Notes under the pieces: model-generated
The model's input: only the letters and a program-made list of their open reading frames with translations
The model's database searches: none
What the model was told of the DNA's origin: nothing
Shown: positions 24,545 to 34,012 of the stretch, one piece after another
How positions within the stretch are numbered: position 1 is the first letter of the stretch
Layout of the letters: each line of letters begins with the position of its first letter
Assembly (NCBI GenBank): GCA_900539115.1
Contig: UQAQ01000024.1
Span: 1-45,497 of the forward strand
Length of the DNA: 45,497 nt
Reading direction: 5' to 3'
From: an uncultured Roseburia sp.
GTDB lineage: Bacteria > Bacillota > Clostridia > Lachnospirales > Lachnospiraceae
Translations under genes and position numbers: made by a program

Positions 24545-25363
24545 TCATGTGCGGTTCAGCTTGCTTCGCATCTTCTGGTAAAAACCGATTTCTCCGATAC
24601 ACACCATATTAAACGGAAGTTCTGCCTTTTGAATCCGGATCACATCTCCGGTTTCGACTGCTGCGCACACTTCTCCATCACACCGAACCGACGCTTCATC
24701 GACATAACTCTCACGCGTCTTTTCCACTTTTACACAAATCTCAGCCTGCGAAGAAACCACAAGACTTCGTTTGTTAAAAGAATGTGGACAGATTGGTGTG
24801 ATGACAACCGCTTCCATCGTCGGCGACAAAATCGGTCCTCCGGCAGATAAATTATAAGCCGTTGACCCCGTCGGTGTCGCGATCAATACGCCGTCTGCGA
24901 CATAACTATCCATCCATTCGCCATCGACCCAGACACTCGTCGTCACCATTCTTCCAAAATCCCGTTTTCCGGCGACAATTTCATTGACCGCAAAAAACGT
25001 TTCCCCCGTCTTCTGCACTTCTGCCGTCAATGCCATGCGCTTTTCAATCGTGTATTTTCCCGACATGACAGCATCCAGTGCCGGATAAATCTTCGGTTTC
25101 TCAATCTCTGTCAAAAACCCCAGTGTACCAAGGTTCACTCCGAGGATCGGGATTTCTTTATCGGCAATCTTTTTTGCGGCCGTGATCACCGTGCCATCTC
25201 CACCGAGAACAATCGCCATATCCGCTTTTTCCTGAACATCAATGGCATCGTGGGACTGAATGACAACGCGGTGTCCCGCTTCCTGCATATATGTCTGAAT
25301 GCCTTTTGCCACCTGGCATCCGGAATCCTTTTCTTCATTTACGATAAGATAATACATACTCAT
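24545..25363 (-). CDS. nadK: NAD kinase
   Basis: The 272-residue enzyme phosphorylates NAD to NADP. Motifs: MAIVLGGDGTVITAAKK near residue 50 (GGDG), VNLGTLGFLTE near 77, and the family signature DGVLIATPTGSTAYNLSAGG near 157. Its start overlaps the tlyA stop by 4 bases, so the two are coupled. Gene order tlyA-nadK-argR is standard for Clostridia and Bacilli. Confidence 0.95.
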   Translation of the reverse strand: MSMYYLIVNEEKDSGCQVAKGIQTYMQEAGHRVVIQSHDAIDVQEKADMAIVLGGDGTVITAAKKIADKEIPILGVNLGTLGFLTEIEKPKIYPALDAVMSGKYTIEKRMALTAEVQKTGETFFAVNEIVAGKRDFGRMVTTSVWVDGEWMDSYVADGVLIATPTGSTAYNLSAGGPILSPTMEAVVITPICPHSFNKRSLVVSSQAEICVKVEKTRESYVDEASVRCDGEVCAAVETGDVIRIQKAELPFNMVCIGEIGFYQKMRSKLNRT

Positions 25364-26211
25364 CCCGATATATCCTCCGCATGTTTTACCGCATGTTCCT
25401 GCGCCGCCTCAATCGTTTCGTCCATCGTCTTCTGCCACTCATTCCACTCATCTTCCGAAAATGTCGCGGCACTATTTTCCATTTTTTGGATATATAACAA
25501 ATATTCAATATTTCCTTCCGGACCACGTATCGGCGAAAAATCAAGAGCCTTGATCAAAAAGCCGAGACTTTTTGCATAAGAAATGACTTGTTCCATCACT
25601 TCTTTGTGAACGGCTAGATCGCGCACGACACCTTTTTTTCCGACTTTTTCTCTGCCGGCCTCAAACTGCGGTTTGATCAGACATACCATCTGTGCCTCGT
25701 TTTTCATCAGATGCCAGATTGGCTCCAGCACCTTGGTCAGCGAGATAAATGCCACATCGATCGAAACAAAATCCACCAATTCGCCGACATCTTCCGGCGT
25801 CACATAGCGGATATTCGTTTTTTCCATCGAACGCACACGCTCATCCTGCCGCAGTTTCCAGGCAAGCTGATTCGTACCGACATCGATCGAATAGACAAAT
25901 TTTGCTCCGTTTTGCAGCATACAATCCGTAAATCCACCGGTAGAAGCACCAACATCCATGCAGGTAAGATCTGTCAGATCAATGGGAAATACCTGCAGAG
26001 CTTTCTCCAGTTTATAGCCTCCACGGCTGACAAATTTTAACTTTTTCCCACGGATTTCTATATAGACATCCACCGGAAACTTTTGTCCGGCTTTATCTTC
26101 TCTCTGTTCATTGACAAATACATTGCCTGTCATAATGATCGCTTTTGCCTTTTCCCGGGATTCCACCATCCCTCGATTTACCAAAAGCACGTCCAGACGC
26201 TCTTTTTCCAT
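25360..26211 (-). CDS. tlyA: TlyA-type S4/FtsJ rRNA methyltransferase
   Basis: The 283-residue protein has an N-terminal S4 domain (RLDVLLVNRGMVESREKAKA) and an FtsJ-like SAM-binding domain (ASTGGFTDCMLQNGA near residue 87, FVSIDVAFISLTKV near 150, CLIKPQFEAGREKVGKKG near 181 with catalytic Lys). TlyA methylates the 2'-O of rRNA cytidines in some bacteria; older notes call it hemolysin. It lies 3 bases after dxs and overlaps nadK. Confidence 0.93.
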   Translation of the reverse strand: MEKERLDVLLVNRGMVESREKAKAIIMTGNVFVNEQREDKAGQKFPVDVYIEIRGKKLKFVSRGGYKLEKALQVFPIDLTDLTCMDVGASTGGFTDCMLQNGAKFVYSIDVGTNQLAWKLRQDERVRSMEKTNIRYVTPEDVGELVDFVSIDVAFISLTKVLEPIWHLMKNEAQMVCLIKPQFEAGREKVGKKGVVRDLAVHKEVMEQVISYAKSLGFLIKALDFSPIRGPEGNIEYLLYIQKMENSAATFSEDEWNEWQKTMDETIEAAQEHAVKHAEDISG

Positions 26212-26214
26212 CCT

Positions 26215-28083
26215 TTATTTCCTTTCCAATGCCTCATTGATCTGTCCGACAACCCAATTCTCGTCCATTTCATAGCGTTCATATAATTCTTCCGGCGAAC
26301 CATGTTCCACAAAACAGTCATCCACCGAACAATTGATAAATTTCTTTGGAATGCAGCCTTCTTCCATAAGATACGACTCTGCCTGCTGCCCAAATCCGCC
26401 GATTTTTTCGCTGTCCTCCATCGTCACGACAATGTCATGTTTCACAGCCAGCTCTTTTACCAGTGCACGGTCAAACGGTTTTACGAACCGCATATTTACG
26501 ACAGTTACATCTCCGGCAAAATGTTCGGCTGTCCGAAGTGCCTTTTCTACCATATCTCCTACCGCAAAAATCACAATCTGCGGGTTTTCGGCTTCCAGCA
26601 AAACTTCTGCTTTTCCTAATTCTAACGTTTTATGATTCAGTGTATTTTTATACACTGATCCACGCGGATAACGCACTGCCACCGGGCCATCGAAATCATA
26701 AGCAAAATCAAGTGCCGCCGTCAATTCCTCTTTATCCATCGGCGAGAGCACAGTCATATTCGGAATATTCGTAAGATATGAAATGTCAAATATTCCCTGA
26801 TGGGTATCGCCGTCTCTTCCCACGATCCCACTTCGATCCACCGCGAAAATAACCGGCAGATTGTTCAGGCAGACATCGTGAATGATCTGGTCGTAAGCAC
26901 GCTGCAAAAAGGTCGAATAAATCGATACGACCGGGCGTAATCCGCCAGCCACAAGTCCTGCTGCAAACGTCACCGCATGCTCTTCGGCAATTCCCACATC
27001 AAAAAATCGTTTTGGAAATTCTTCGGCAAATTTCTTCACGCCAGTACCATCCGGCATCGCTGCACATACAGATACCAGCTCTTCATGGAGTTTTCCTTTT
27101 TCGATCATCCAGTTTCCAAACACATCCGTATAGGTTTCTTCCTCCGATTCCGGCACTTCACCGCTTCTCGGATCAAATGGTCCGACGCCATGAAAAATCG
27201 ATGGATTTTCTTCTGCCGGGCGGTATCCTTTTCCTTTTTTTGTCACTACATGAATGAGAACCGGGCGGTTTTTCATCCGCGCAGCCGCCTCCAATGCCGT
27301 CAGAATGCTTTCCACATCGTGCCCATCGATCGGACCGACATATACGATTCCCATTTCTTCAAAAAACATCCCCGGCACAAACAAGTGCTTCAGCGAGTTT
27401 TTCGCATTTTTAATCGTTTCCGCCATTGACACTCCGACATTCGGGATGCGGTCAAGACGTTCTTCGATATTTACTTTCAAATCATTGTATTTGCGGTTTG
27501 TACGCACCTTTCCAAGATATCTTGCCATGCCGCCTACATTTTTGGAGATCGACATCTTGTTATCATTTAAGATCATGATCAGATTCGACTTCATCTGCTC
27601 TGCATTGTTCAGTGCTTCAAATGCCATACCACCCGAAAGCGCCCCATCTCCGATGACTGCCACGACCTTTTCATCACTGCCGCTCAGATCACGGGCTTTG
27701 GCAAGTCCCAGCGCAACAGACAACGACGTGGAACTATGTCCGGTATTAAACGTATCTGCCGGATTTTCACTTACTTTCGGAAATCCGCTCAAACCATCGA
27801 GCCGGCGGAGGCTCCGGAAATCTTTCAATCTTCCGGTCAGCATTTTATGAACATATGCCTGATGTCCTACATCCCAAACCAGCTTATCTTTTGGAAAATC
27901 AAGAAAGAGATGCAGTGCCATTGTAAGCTCCACGGCCCCAAGATTCGAAGCAAGGTGGCCTCCGGTACGGCTTACATTTTTCACCAGTTGAAAACGGATC
28001 TCTTTTGCCAGTCTCCGGTATTCCTGTGGCGGAATGTTCTTTATATCATTTTCTTTTTTTATTTCATCCAGTAAACGGCTCAT
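26215..28083 (-). CDS. dxs: 1-deoxy-D-xylulose-5-phosphate synthase
   Basis: The 622-residue thiamine-diphosphate enzyme joins pyruvate and glyceraldehyde 3-phosphate in the first step of the non-mevalonate isoprenoid pathway. N-terminal HLASNLGAVELTMALH (His in the active site), WDVGHQAYVHK, the cofactor motif GDGALSGGMAFEALNNA, and in the middle the transketolase-type DRSGIVGRDGDTHQG are all present. Its length is normal. Together with ispA (20 bases upstream) it supplies prenyl precursors. Confidence 0.97.
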   Translation of the reverse strand: MSRLLDEIKKENDIKNIPPQEYRRLAKEIRFQLVKNVSRTGGHLASNLGAVELTMALHLFLDFPKDKLVWDVGHQAYVHKMLTGRLKDFRSLRRLDGLSGFPKVSENPADTFNTGHSSTSLSVALGLAKARDLSGSDEKVVAVIGDGALSGGMAFEALNNAEQMKSNLIMILNDNKMSISKNVGGMARYLGKVRTNRKYNDLKVNIEERLDRIPNVGVSMAETIKNAKNSLKHLFVPGMFFEEMGIVYVGPIDGHDVESILTALEAAARMKNRPVLIHVVTKKGKGYRPAEENPSIFHGVGPFDPRSGEVPESEEETYTDVFGNWMIEKGKLHEELVSVCAAMPDGTGVKKFAEEFPKRFFDVGIAEEHAVTFAAGLVAGGLRPVVSIYSTFLQRAYDQIIHDVCLNNLPVIFAVDRSGIVGRDGDTHQGIFDISYLTNIPNMTVLSPMDKEELTAALDFAYDFDGPVAVRYPRGSVYKNTLNHKTLELGKAEVLLEAENPQIVIFAVGDMVEKALRTAEHFAGDVTVVNMRFVKPFDRALVKELAVKHDIVVTMEDSEKIGGFGQQAESYLMEEGCIPKKFINCSVDDCFVEHGSPEELYERYEMDENWVVGQINEALERK

Positions 28084-28102
28084 TCTCTCACTCTTTTCTC
28101 TC

Positions 28103-28999
28103 TTATTTGTCGCGGTCGATCATCCAGGTCATAAGTCCGGTGAGAAATTCTTTATCTCCGTCAAATGCCTGAAGAAGTTCAATCGACTGTTCGGTATATT
28201 GCTTTACCTTTGCTTTCGCATTTTCCAGTCCGTGGATCGACACATACGTTGTCTTTTCATTTCGCTCGTCCGAACCCACTGGTTTTCCAAGCGTCTGCTC
28301 ATCGCCGATCACATCCAGAATATCATCCTGAATCTGAAATGCCACACCAAGTTTCCGCGCACTTTTTTCCAATATCTGCACCTCATCTGCCGTACAGCCT
28401 GCGAGGATTCCTCCGATCATAAAGCAGCTTTCTAAAAGCGCAGATGTTTTATTTACATAAACATATAATAACATGTCTTCATCGACAAAATTACCATCTT
28501 TTTCCACATCCACGACCTGGCCTCCGACCATGCCATAGATTCCGGCTTTTCGGGCAAGGACACGCAATGCCTCTGCTGTCTGTGCCGGATTTTCCGCCGA
28601 AGCTGCCTCAAATGCCTGAATTGCCGTCTCATAAGCATAATTCAAAAGAGCATCTCCTGCGAGAATTCCCATCGCTTCGCCGTATTTCTTATGCGTCGTC
28701 CATTTACCGCGTCGGTATTCATCATTATCCATCGCCGGCAGATCGTCATGCACAAGAGAGTACGTATGAATCATTTCAATCGCTGCCATAAAAGGTGCGA
28801 TCAGCGAATCCTCGGCACCTCCACACATATGATAAACTTCCCGCATTAAAACCGGTCGGATTCTTTTTCCTCCGGCTTCGACACTGTATTCCATCGCCTC
28901 CAAAACCGTTTTCGGATATCCGGTCACTTCCGGAAGATACGAAACCACTGTAGCTTCGGCTTCTTGGGCTCTTTCCTTTAAGGTCTGCTCGATATTCAT
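28103..28999 (-). CDS. ispA: farnesyl/geranylgeranyl diphosphate synthase
   Basis: The 298-residue prenyl transferase has both aspartate-rich motifs: LVHDDLPAMDND near residue 81 and AFQIQDDILDVIGDE near 222, plus GGKRIRPVLM near 43. It elongates C5 units to C15 or C20 diphosphate for undecaprenol and quinones. The chain length cannot be told for certain by eye. It overlaps xseB by 4 bases and precedes dxs, the usual order in Firmicutes. Confidence 0.93.
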   Translation of the reverse strand: MNIEQTLKERAQEAEATVVSYLPEVTGYPKTVLEAMEYSVEAGGKRIRPVLMREVYHMCGGAEDSLIAPFMAAIEMIHTYSLVHDDLPAMDNDEYRRGKWTTHKKYGEAMGILAGDALLNYAYETAIQAFEAASAENPAQTAEALRVLARKAGIYGMVGGQVVDVEKDGNFVDEDMLLYVYVNKTSALLESCFMIGGILAGCTADEVQILEKSARKLGVAFQIQDDILDVIGDEQTLGKPVGSDERNEKTTYVSIHGLENAKAKVKQYTEQSIELLQAFDGDKEFLTGLMTWMIDRDK

Positions 29000-29190
29000 G
29001 CTTCTTCCTCCGCTTCCTGTTCCATCAGGATCTGAACTTTCTTTTCGACCTGATCGATGGCTTTATTTCCTTCCACAACAAGCTTCATTCCTCGGGAAAA
29101 CGTCGCATACGCCTCTTCCAGAGAAAGTTTTTCATGCTCCATCGTCATCACGGTTTCTTCTAATTTTTCCATAATTTCTTCTAATTCCAT
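28996..29190 (-). CDS. xseB: exonuclease VII small subunit
   Basis: The 64-residue all-helical protein has the conserved LEETVMTMEHEKLSLEEAYA and FSRGMKLV. Several copies bind one XseA to form the exonuclease that degrades single-stranded DNA. Its start lies directly on the xseA stop and its end overlaps ispA, so it is translationally coupled on both sides. Confidence 0.93.
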   Translation of the reverse strand: MELEEIMEKLEETVMTMEHEKLSLEEAYATFSRGMKLVVEGNKAIDQVEKKVQILMEQEAEEEA

Positions 29191-30417
29191 TTATTCTTCC
29201 CCTTTCAAAGCCGGATTTTTCTCTTTTGCAACCACTTTGGCTTCCAGTCTGCCATCTGCCACAAAAATACGGATCACATCGTCCGTTTCAATCCGGTCGA
29301 CACTGTCAAGCATCGCGCCATCTTCTTTTTCTACGTAAGCAAATCCGCTTTCCAATCGTTTCAATGGTGACAGCCCATCCAATCTTCCGGAAAGGATCTG
29401 CAGTTCCTGCCGCTTCTGCTGAAGCATCCGAGTCATCTGCATCGTAAGCCGGTCACTCAGATCGGCGATGTACTGCCGGTTTTGCGCAATCTGATTGGAC
29501 GGATGATACAATTTTGTCTGCCGCTCCAAAAGTTTCATGCGGTCTCTTGCCATACCGATGCGGTCCCTCATCCCACGGATCAGATAACTGCGGTAATCGT
29601 CAATCTGATCCAGCAGACGTTCTACATCATAAACAGCAAGTTCTGCCGCCGCAGACGGTGTCGGGGCACGCAAATCCGCCACATAATCCGCAATCGTCGT
29701 GTCGGTCTCATGTCCAACCGCCGATATGATCGGTGTATGGCATTGATAAATGGCCTCTGCCGTTACCTCTTCGTTGAACGCCCACAGATCTTCGATCGAA
29801 CCGCCTCCACGTCCCACAATGATAACATCCGGATTCATCGCATCCAAAGTACGGATTCCGGCCGCAATCGTATCACAGGCACCCTCTCCCTGCACCTTTG
29901 CCGGGTACAGGATCAATTGCACATAAGGATTGCGCCGTGTCGATATATTGATAATATCCTGAATGGCAGCCCCGGTCTTTGCCGTGACTACGCCAACTCG
30001 TTTTACATATTTTGGAATTTGTTTCTTGTGTTCTTCGGAAAAATATCCCTTTTTTTCCAGCTTATTCTTTAACTGCTCGTACTTTTCCGCCAGGATTCCT
30101 TCGCCTGCATGCTGAATGGTTTTCGCATACAGCTGGTATCTGCCATCGCGTTCATACACGCTGATCGTGCCGCCGATTAAGACTTCTTGTCCATTTTCCA
30201 AGCGGAACGAAAGCCGTCTGCGGTCGCCGGCAAACATCACACAGGAAATTGCCGAAGATGCGTCTTTCAAGGTAAAATAAATATGCCCGCTGCTATGATA
30301 CTTGCAGTTCGATATTTCTCCTTTTACAAATACAACCGCAAGTGCCTCCTCTCGCTGAAACATCATCTTGATGTACTGATTGACGGCAGATACGGTGTAA
30401 ACCTGTCCTCTATTCAT
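29191..30417 (-). CDS. xseA: exonuclease VII large subunit
   Basis: The 408-residue catalytic subunit has an N-terminal OB-fold (VFVKGEISNCKYHSSGHIYF) and the exonuclease domain with GVVTAKTGAAIQDI, VIIVGRGGGSIEDLWAFNEE and ISAVGHETDTTIADYVAD, followed by coiled-coil regions (about 260-345) and a C-terminal strand (RLESGFAYVEKE). Length is as usual. It overlaps nusB by 8 bases. Confidence 0.96.
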   Translation of the reverse strand: MNRGQVYTVSAVNQYIKMMFQREEALAVVFVKGEISNCKYHSSGHIYFTLKDASSAISCVMFAGDRRRLSFRLENGQEVLIGGTISVYERDGRYQLYAKTIQHAGEGILAEKYEQLKNKLEKKGYFSEEHKKQIPKYVKRVGVVTAKTGAAIQDIINISTRRNPYVQLILYPAKVQGEGACDTIAAGIRTLDAMNPDVIIVGRGGGSIEDLWAFNEEVTAEAIYQCHTPIISAVGHETDTTIADYVADLRAPTPSAAAELAVYDVERLLDQIDDYRSYLIRGMRDRIGMARDRMKLLERQTKLYHPSNQIAQNRQYIADLSDRLTMQMTRMLQQKRQELQILSGRLDGLSPLKRLESGFAYVEKEDGAMLDSVDRIETDDVIRIFVADGRLEAKVVAKEKNPALKGEE

Positions 30418-30820
30418 TTACAATTTTCCCCAAGATTCCATTTACAAAAGCAGCTCCGCCGTCTTCGCCGTATGTTTTTGCCAGCTCGACAGCCTCATTG
30501 ACAGCGACTCCGACCGGAATCTCCTCATCAAATTTTGCTTCATAAATTGCCAGACGCAGAATCGCCAGTTCTTCTTTTCCGATTCGATCAATCTTCCAAC
30601 CATTGGAATGTTCTGAGATCAGTTCATCAATCTCCGGCAGCTTATCCATAATCTTAGCCACATGTTCTTCGATATAAGCCTGATCTTTTTCCTTCCATTC
30701 TTTGGTCTCCATATAGGTCTCTTTTTGTTCATCAAACGGTTCTCTTCCATAAAATTCTCTTTGGAATAACAAGATAAAAACCTGTTCTCTGATTTCTCTT
30801 CTAGTCATATGCGTCCTCAT
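30410..30820 (-). CDS. nusB: transcription antitermination factor NusB
   Basis: The 136-residue helical protein has TRREIREQVFILLFQREF at the N-terminus and the conserved EELAILRLAIYEAKFDEEIPVGVAVNEAVELAKTYG core split around residue 85-115. It binds boxA RNA with S10 during rRNA transcription. Gene order asp23-nusB-xseA is typical. In the 95-base gap before it, GAGCGCAACAAAGCGC with a T-run reads on the plus strand, where there is no gene; its role is unclear. Confidence 0.94.
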   Translation of the reverse strand: MRTHMTRREIREQVFILLFQREFYGREPFDEQKETYMETKEWKEKDQAYIEEHVAKIMDKLPEIDELISEHSNGWKIDRIGKEELAILRLAIYEAKFDEEIPVGVAVNEAVELAKTYGEDGGAAFVNGILGKIVNE

Positions 30821-30915
30821 TTCTTTCTATTTGTCTTTATGACATAACAAGAGCGCAACAAAGCGCCTTTTTTTCAAGCCGCTTCGCTGCATGCTCCCAA
30901 GGTGTCTTATGCTTT

Positions 30916-31293
30916 TTATGCCTGTTCTTCCGCTGCAATTCCTGCGATACGGACATTAACTTTCTCAACTTCCAAGCCGGTCATGTTTTCAATCGCCTGC
31001 GAAACTTTTTTCTGCACTTTCTCTGATACTTCCGGAATGCTGTATCCATATTTCAAAGTGACGGAAATTTCAACTGCTGCCTTATCGCCGGCAATCGTCA
31101 CACGGACTCCTTTGGAATAGTTTTTCATCCCCAGTTTTCCGGCAATGTCATTGATGCTTCCACCAGCCATAGCCTGTACTCCGTCTACCTCTGCTGCGGA
31201 AATCCCTGCGATAGCAGAAACCACATCACTTGCGATCTGCACTTCCCCGATGCTGTTTTTTGATCCAAATACTTCTTTTGCCATATCTGTCAC
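30916..31293 (-). CDS. Asp23/Gls24 family envelope-stress protein
   Basis: The 125-residue protein has the family signature VASDVVSAIAGISAAEVDGV near residue 22, GVRVTIAGDKAAVEISVTL near 60, and VSQAIENMTGLEVEKVNVRI near 97. Members sit at the inner membrane face in Gram-positive bacteria and are linked to cell-wall stress. The gene lies between spoIIIAH and nusB, its normal place in Clostridia. A TATAAT-like -10 box (31318-31323) is upstream but the -35 is poor. Confidence 0.92.
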   Translation of the reverse strand: MTDMAKEVFGSKNSIGEVQIASDVVSAIAGISAAEVDGVQAMAGGSINDIAGKLGMKNYSKGVRVTIAGDKAAVEISVTLKYGYSIPEVSEKVQKKVSQAIENMTGLEVEKVNVRIAGIAAEEQA

Positions 31294-31342
31294 CTCATCT
31301 ATCTTTCCTTAAAAAACATTATATAGTACTAGTTTACCACAT

Positions 31343-32017
31343 TTACTGTTTTTTGCCAACAGGAGAAATAACAATTTTATCAGAAGTGCATTCTGCCTTT
31401 CTTTTCACCACATCTTCGATCTGTGCGATCTGCTGCTCCGTAAGTTCTTCGGCATTGACGATAACATCCACGCTGTCATTGACGATCGTTACGACGGTCT
31501 CATCAAACCCTTTGGCCGCCAGCAGATTTTCTGTCGCTGTCTCTTTTTCATTGACTGCCGTCATGGCAACGATTTCATTCATCGCCTTTTCTTTCTGCGC
31601 ATCGGATGCTGTCTTGCTGTTTACGAGTTCCAAGAGTGTTTCTTTGTTTTTGGCTCTCGTCTGCTCTCGGGAAAGTTTGGCAGATTCAAAATAATCTCCC
31701 TTTACCGTATTATTGACAAGCACAGCTTCGCCCGCATTTTCTTTGGATGCTACATTTTCCGAATCTACTTGTTCTGCGGTTTCTCCTGCGGTATCCTCGT
31801 CACTGATGTCTGCTACCTCGCTGTCATCCACATTTTCCGCTGCGACATTTTCCTCCGTATTTTCCGTACTCTCCTGCTCGGATTGTGCCGTCGTCCCGTC
31901 CCCGGTGAGATTCAGTGCCAATTCTTCTTCCCCCGTAAGGCTCAGATAGCCGGCAAGAGCAACCATGACAACGAGAGCCGTTATAATAATCTGATTTTTT
32001 CGCAAAAGTTTTTTCAC
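31343..32017 (-). CDS. spoIIIAH: stage III sporulation protein AH
   Basis: The 224-residue mother-cell protein has a membrane helix near residues 10-27, a long acidic Ala/Glu-rich spacer (about 35-105), and a C-terminal ring-forming domain (about 110-224, LSREQTRAKNKETLLEL ... ENLLAAKGFDETVVTIVN). SpoIIIAH binds forespore SpoIIQ to build the channel joining the two cells. It starts on the spoIIIAG stop. Confidence 0.93.
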   Translation of the reverse strand: MKKLLRKNQIIITALVVMVALAGYLSLTGEEELALNLTGDGTTAQSEQESTENTEENVAAENVDDSEVADISDEDTAGETAEQVDSENVASKENAGEAVLVNNTVKGDYFESAKLSREQTRAKNKETLLELVNSKTASDAQKEKAMNEIVAMTAVNEKETATENLLAAKGFDETVVTIVNDSVDVIVNAEELTEQQIAQIEDVVKRKAECTSDKIVISPVGKKQ

Positions 32018-32560
32018 TTATTTTGCCTCCTTACTTTTCATTACTTTAATTTTATGACTTTCCACCGGAAATAATGCCGAAATTGCACTGATTATTTCAC
32101 GCTGCATCGCCGGGCTGTCACCACCGCTGCACACCACGACGATTCCTTCGATCTGCGGTTCGATCTCCTGCACCACATACGGCGAAGATTCGCGGGATTC
32201 ACCATCCAAAAGAACCGTCTCTTCTTCCGTCTTGGTGTCGTCCTGCTTATTGTCTTTGAGCGTCACCTTTTCCTTTGAGGCCTGCAGTGTCAGCATAACA
32301 TCCGCTTTCCCCACACCTTCCACCTGCTCCAGAATTTCTTTCACCTGCTTTTCCATCTTTTCCCGGTATCTCTGCATATCGTCCGAAGTGCTTTGCTCCG
32401 TCACTGTATTTTGCGATTTCTCTGTGGTCGCCGCCTGTCTTCCGCTGTCCTTTATCGACACCAGCAAAAGCAGCACTCCGACTGCGATCAACAGTAAAAT
32501 TTTTCCTTTTCCTGCTTTTTTTACCATCTGTTTGATCGTATCACTCCACGTTTCCTTCAT
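32018..32560 (-). CDS. spoIIIAG: stage III sporulation protein AG
   Basis: The 180-residue protein has one membrane helix (about 19-36, KILLLIAVGVLLLLVSI), a polar spacer, and a C-terminal domain with VEGVGKADVMLTLQASKEKVTL and EGIVVVCSGGDSPAMQREI, matching the ring-building domain of SpoIIIAG, which forms the large mother-cell ring of the feeding channel. It overlaps spoIIIAF by 20 bases. Confidence 0.93.
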   Translation of the reverse strand: MKETWSDTIKQMVKKAGKGKILLLIAVGVLLLLVSIKDSGRQAATTEKSQNTVTEQSTSDDMQRYREKMEKQVKEILEQVEGVGKADVMLTLQASKEKVTLKDNKQDDTKTEEETVLLDGESRESSPYVVQEIEPQIEGIVVVCSGGDSPAMQREIISAISALFPVESHKIKVMKSKEAK

Positions 32561-32858
32561 TTTGCACCGCCTGCCCTTCCTGATTTATGAGGTTTTCCCG
32601 CCGCTCTCCGATACGCTTCATCTCCTCTTCGACCTCTCTCGTTTCCCACTGCTTCTGATATTTTCGGAAACAGTCCTCCACGATATCTTCTTGTTTCCAT
32701 TGTCGAAATAATGGTGCCGTGACCAACAGTAAAATGAGGAGTCCTTCCACAAATTGGAAATACCTACGGTACGGGGAACCGGAAAAAATATGCAAAAGTA
32801 CGGAAAAGACAATCATAACTCCCGTAATTTGTTTTACAATGTCAAATATCTGTTCCAT
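32541..32858 (-). CDS. spoIIIAF: stage III sporulation protein AF, short form
   Basis: The 105-residue protein has two membrane helices (about 11-27 and 37-50; TGVMIVFSVLLHIFSGS, LLILLLVTAPLF) and a charged helix, and then ends. Bacillus SpoIIIAF is roughly twice as long, with a soluble ring-building domain after the helices; here that domain is missing. No frameshift remnant is seen because spoIIIAG starts within the last codons. Position between AE and AG makes the identity secure. Confidence 0.82.
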   Translation of the reverse strand: MEQIFDIVKQITGVMIVFSVLLHIFSGSPYRRYFQFVEGLLILLLVTAPLFRQWKQEDIVEDCFRKYQKQWETREVEEEMKRIGERRENLINQEGQAVQNEGNVE

Positions 32859-32869
32859 TTCTGCCTCCT

Positions 32870-34012
32870 TTAATTTGTCGCCGCAATGATGATCGTAAGG
32901 GTCAGCAAAAAGAGCACCGCTGTCATAAATACCAATTGAAATAATAATTTCCCGCTGTCTGCACTCCCCTGAAACACCGCCACCATCCGCCGGTCTGCTA
33001 CCGGCTGTGAAAATGCCGCGATCACCCGGTAAAAGAAAGTAAACAACCCTAACTTTAAAAGCGGAAGAAGGCAGATTAACGCGATGGCAATGATTCCTCC
33101 GACCCCGATGGCGCTTTTAATAAGGACGCCGCTTCCCACGATCGTATCAGTGATGCCGCCAAAGACATTTCCCACTCCGGGAATGCTCTCTGCCGCCCGA
33201 AAGACTGCACTTCGCTTTGCCTGATCGAGTGCCGGCATCAATAGTCCTTTAATCCCCTGATGTCCGAGCATGATCCCCAATATGATCTTTGTCCCCACTC
33301 GCACAACACTTTCCAGCAGCGCCGCCAGCTTATCAAATTTCCCGCCGGAAAGAGGATTTAATATCCGCAGCAGAAAATAAATCTGAATGAATGGCAAAAA
33401 CAAATAATACATCAACGTTTCCGCCACCCCGATCGTCGCAAGCGTCGCCTGATAAAAGGCAAAGGAGGTCGCACTTCCACTGCTCCATGTCAACGCAAGC
33501 GAAAAAGCGGGCACCAGGGCTTTCATAAAGGAAAGCACCTGCCAGAGCACTTCTTTTGCCACAGAAAATACCGCATAAAATGCCGATAGCAGGATGGTCA
33601 CAACAAGAAAATACAGCATATGAAATCCATTTTCTCCCAATTGCTTTTCATACATGCTCCCTGTCAGATTTAAAAACACACCAGACAGTACTGCATAGAT
33701 CAGCAGCCGGAATACCAATGTTTTATTTGCATCCCATTGGCTGACAGCCCCTTCTTTTATGTAATCTGCAATGGTATCAATCGACAATTCACAGTCTCCC
33801 TCACACACTCTTTCGACATAATCGGAAATCGAAAATGGGATTCTATTTTCGCTCTCCTTTTTCAAATTATCATCAATTTCGTCCAGCGAAATACTCTCTT
33901 TAATTTCATCGGAAATAGAACTTGTCCGGTCCTCTGTCTCCGCATAAACACTGACTTGTCCGCCAATTAATAAAAGACAGATCAGACCCCAAAACACGAT
34001 CTTTATTCTCAT
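32870..34012 (-). CDS. spoIIIAE: stage III sporulation protein AE
   Basis: The 380-residue protein has a signal peptide (1-24), an outer acidic region, and several membrane helices over residues about 95-375 with the conserved stretch LPFIQIYFLLRILNPLSGG and KRSAVFRAAESIPGVGN. It is a polytopic membrane component of the forespore channel. It overlaps spoIIIAD by 4 bases. Confidence 0.95.
   Translation of the reverse strand: MRIKIVFWGLICLLLIGGQVSVYAETEDRTSSISDEIKESISLDEIDDNLKKESENRIPFSISDYVERVCEGDCELSIDTIADYIKEGAVSQWDANKTLVFRLLIYAVLSGVFLNLTGSMYEKQLGENGFHMLYFLVVTILLSAFYAVFSVAKEVLWQVLSFMKALVPAFSLALTWSSGSATSFAFYQATLATIGVAETLMYYLFLPFIQIYFLLRILNPLSGGKFDKLAALLESVVRVGTKIILGIMLGHQGIKGLLMPALDQAKRSAVFRAAESIPGVGNVFGGITDTIVGSGVLIKSAIGVGGIIAIALICLLPLLKLGLFTFFYRVIAAFSQPVADRRMVAVFQGSADSGKLLFQLVFMTAVLFLLTLTIIIAATN

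Noticed and set aside
30845..30875. Terminator upstream of nusB
   Set aside because: The GAGCGC/GCGC stem has its T-run on the plus strand, where no gene ends; it would not stop the minus-strand transcript.
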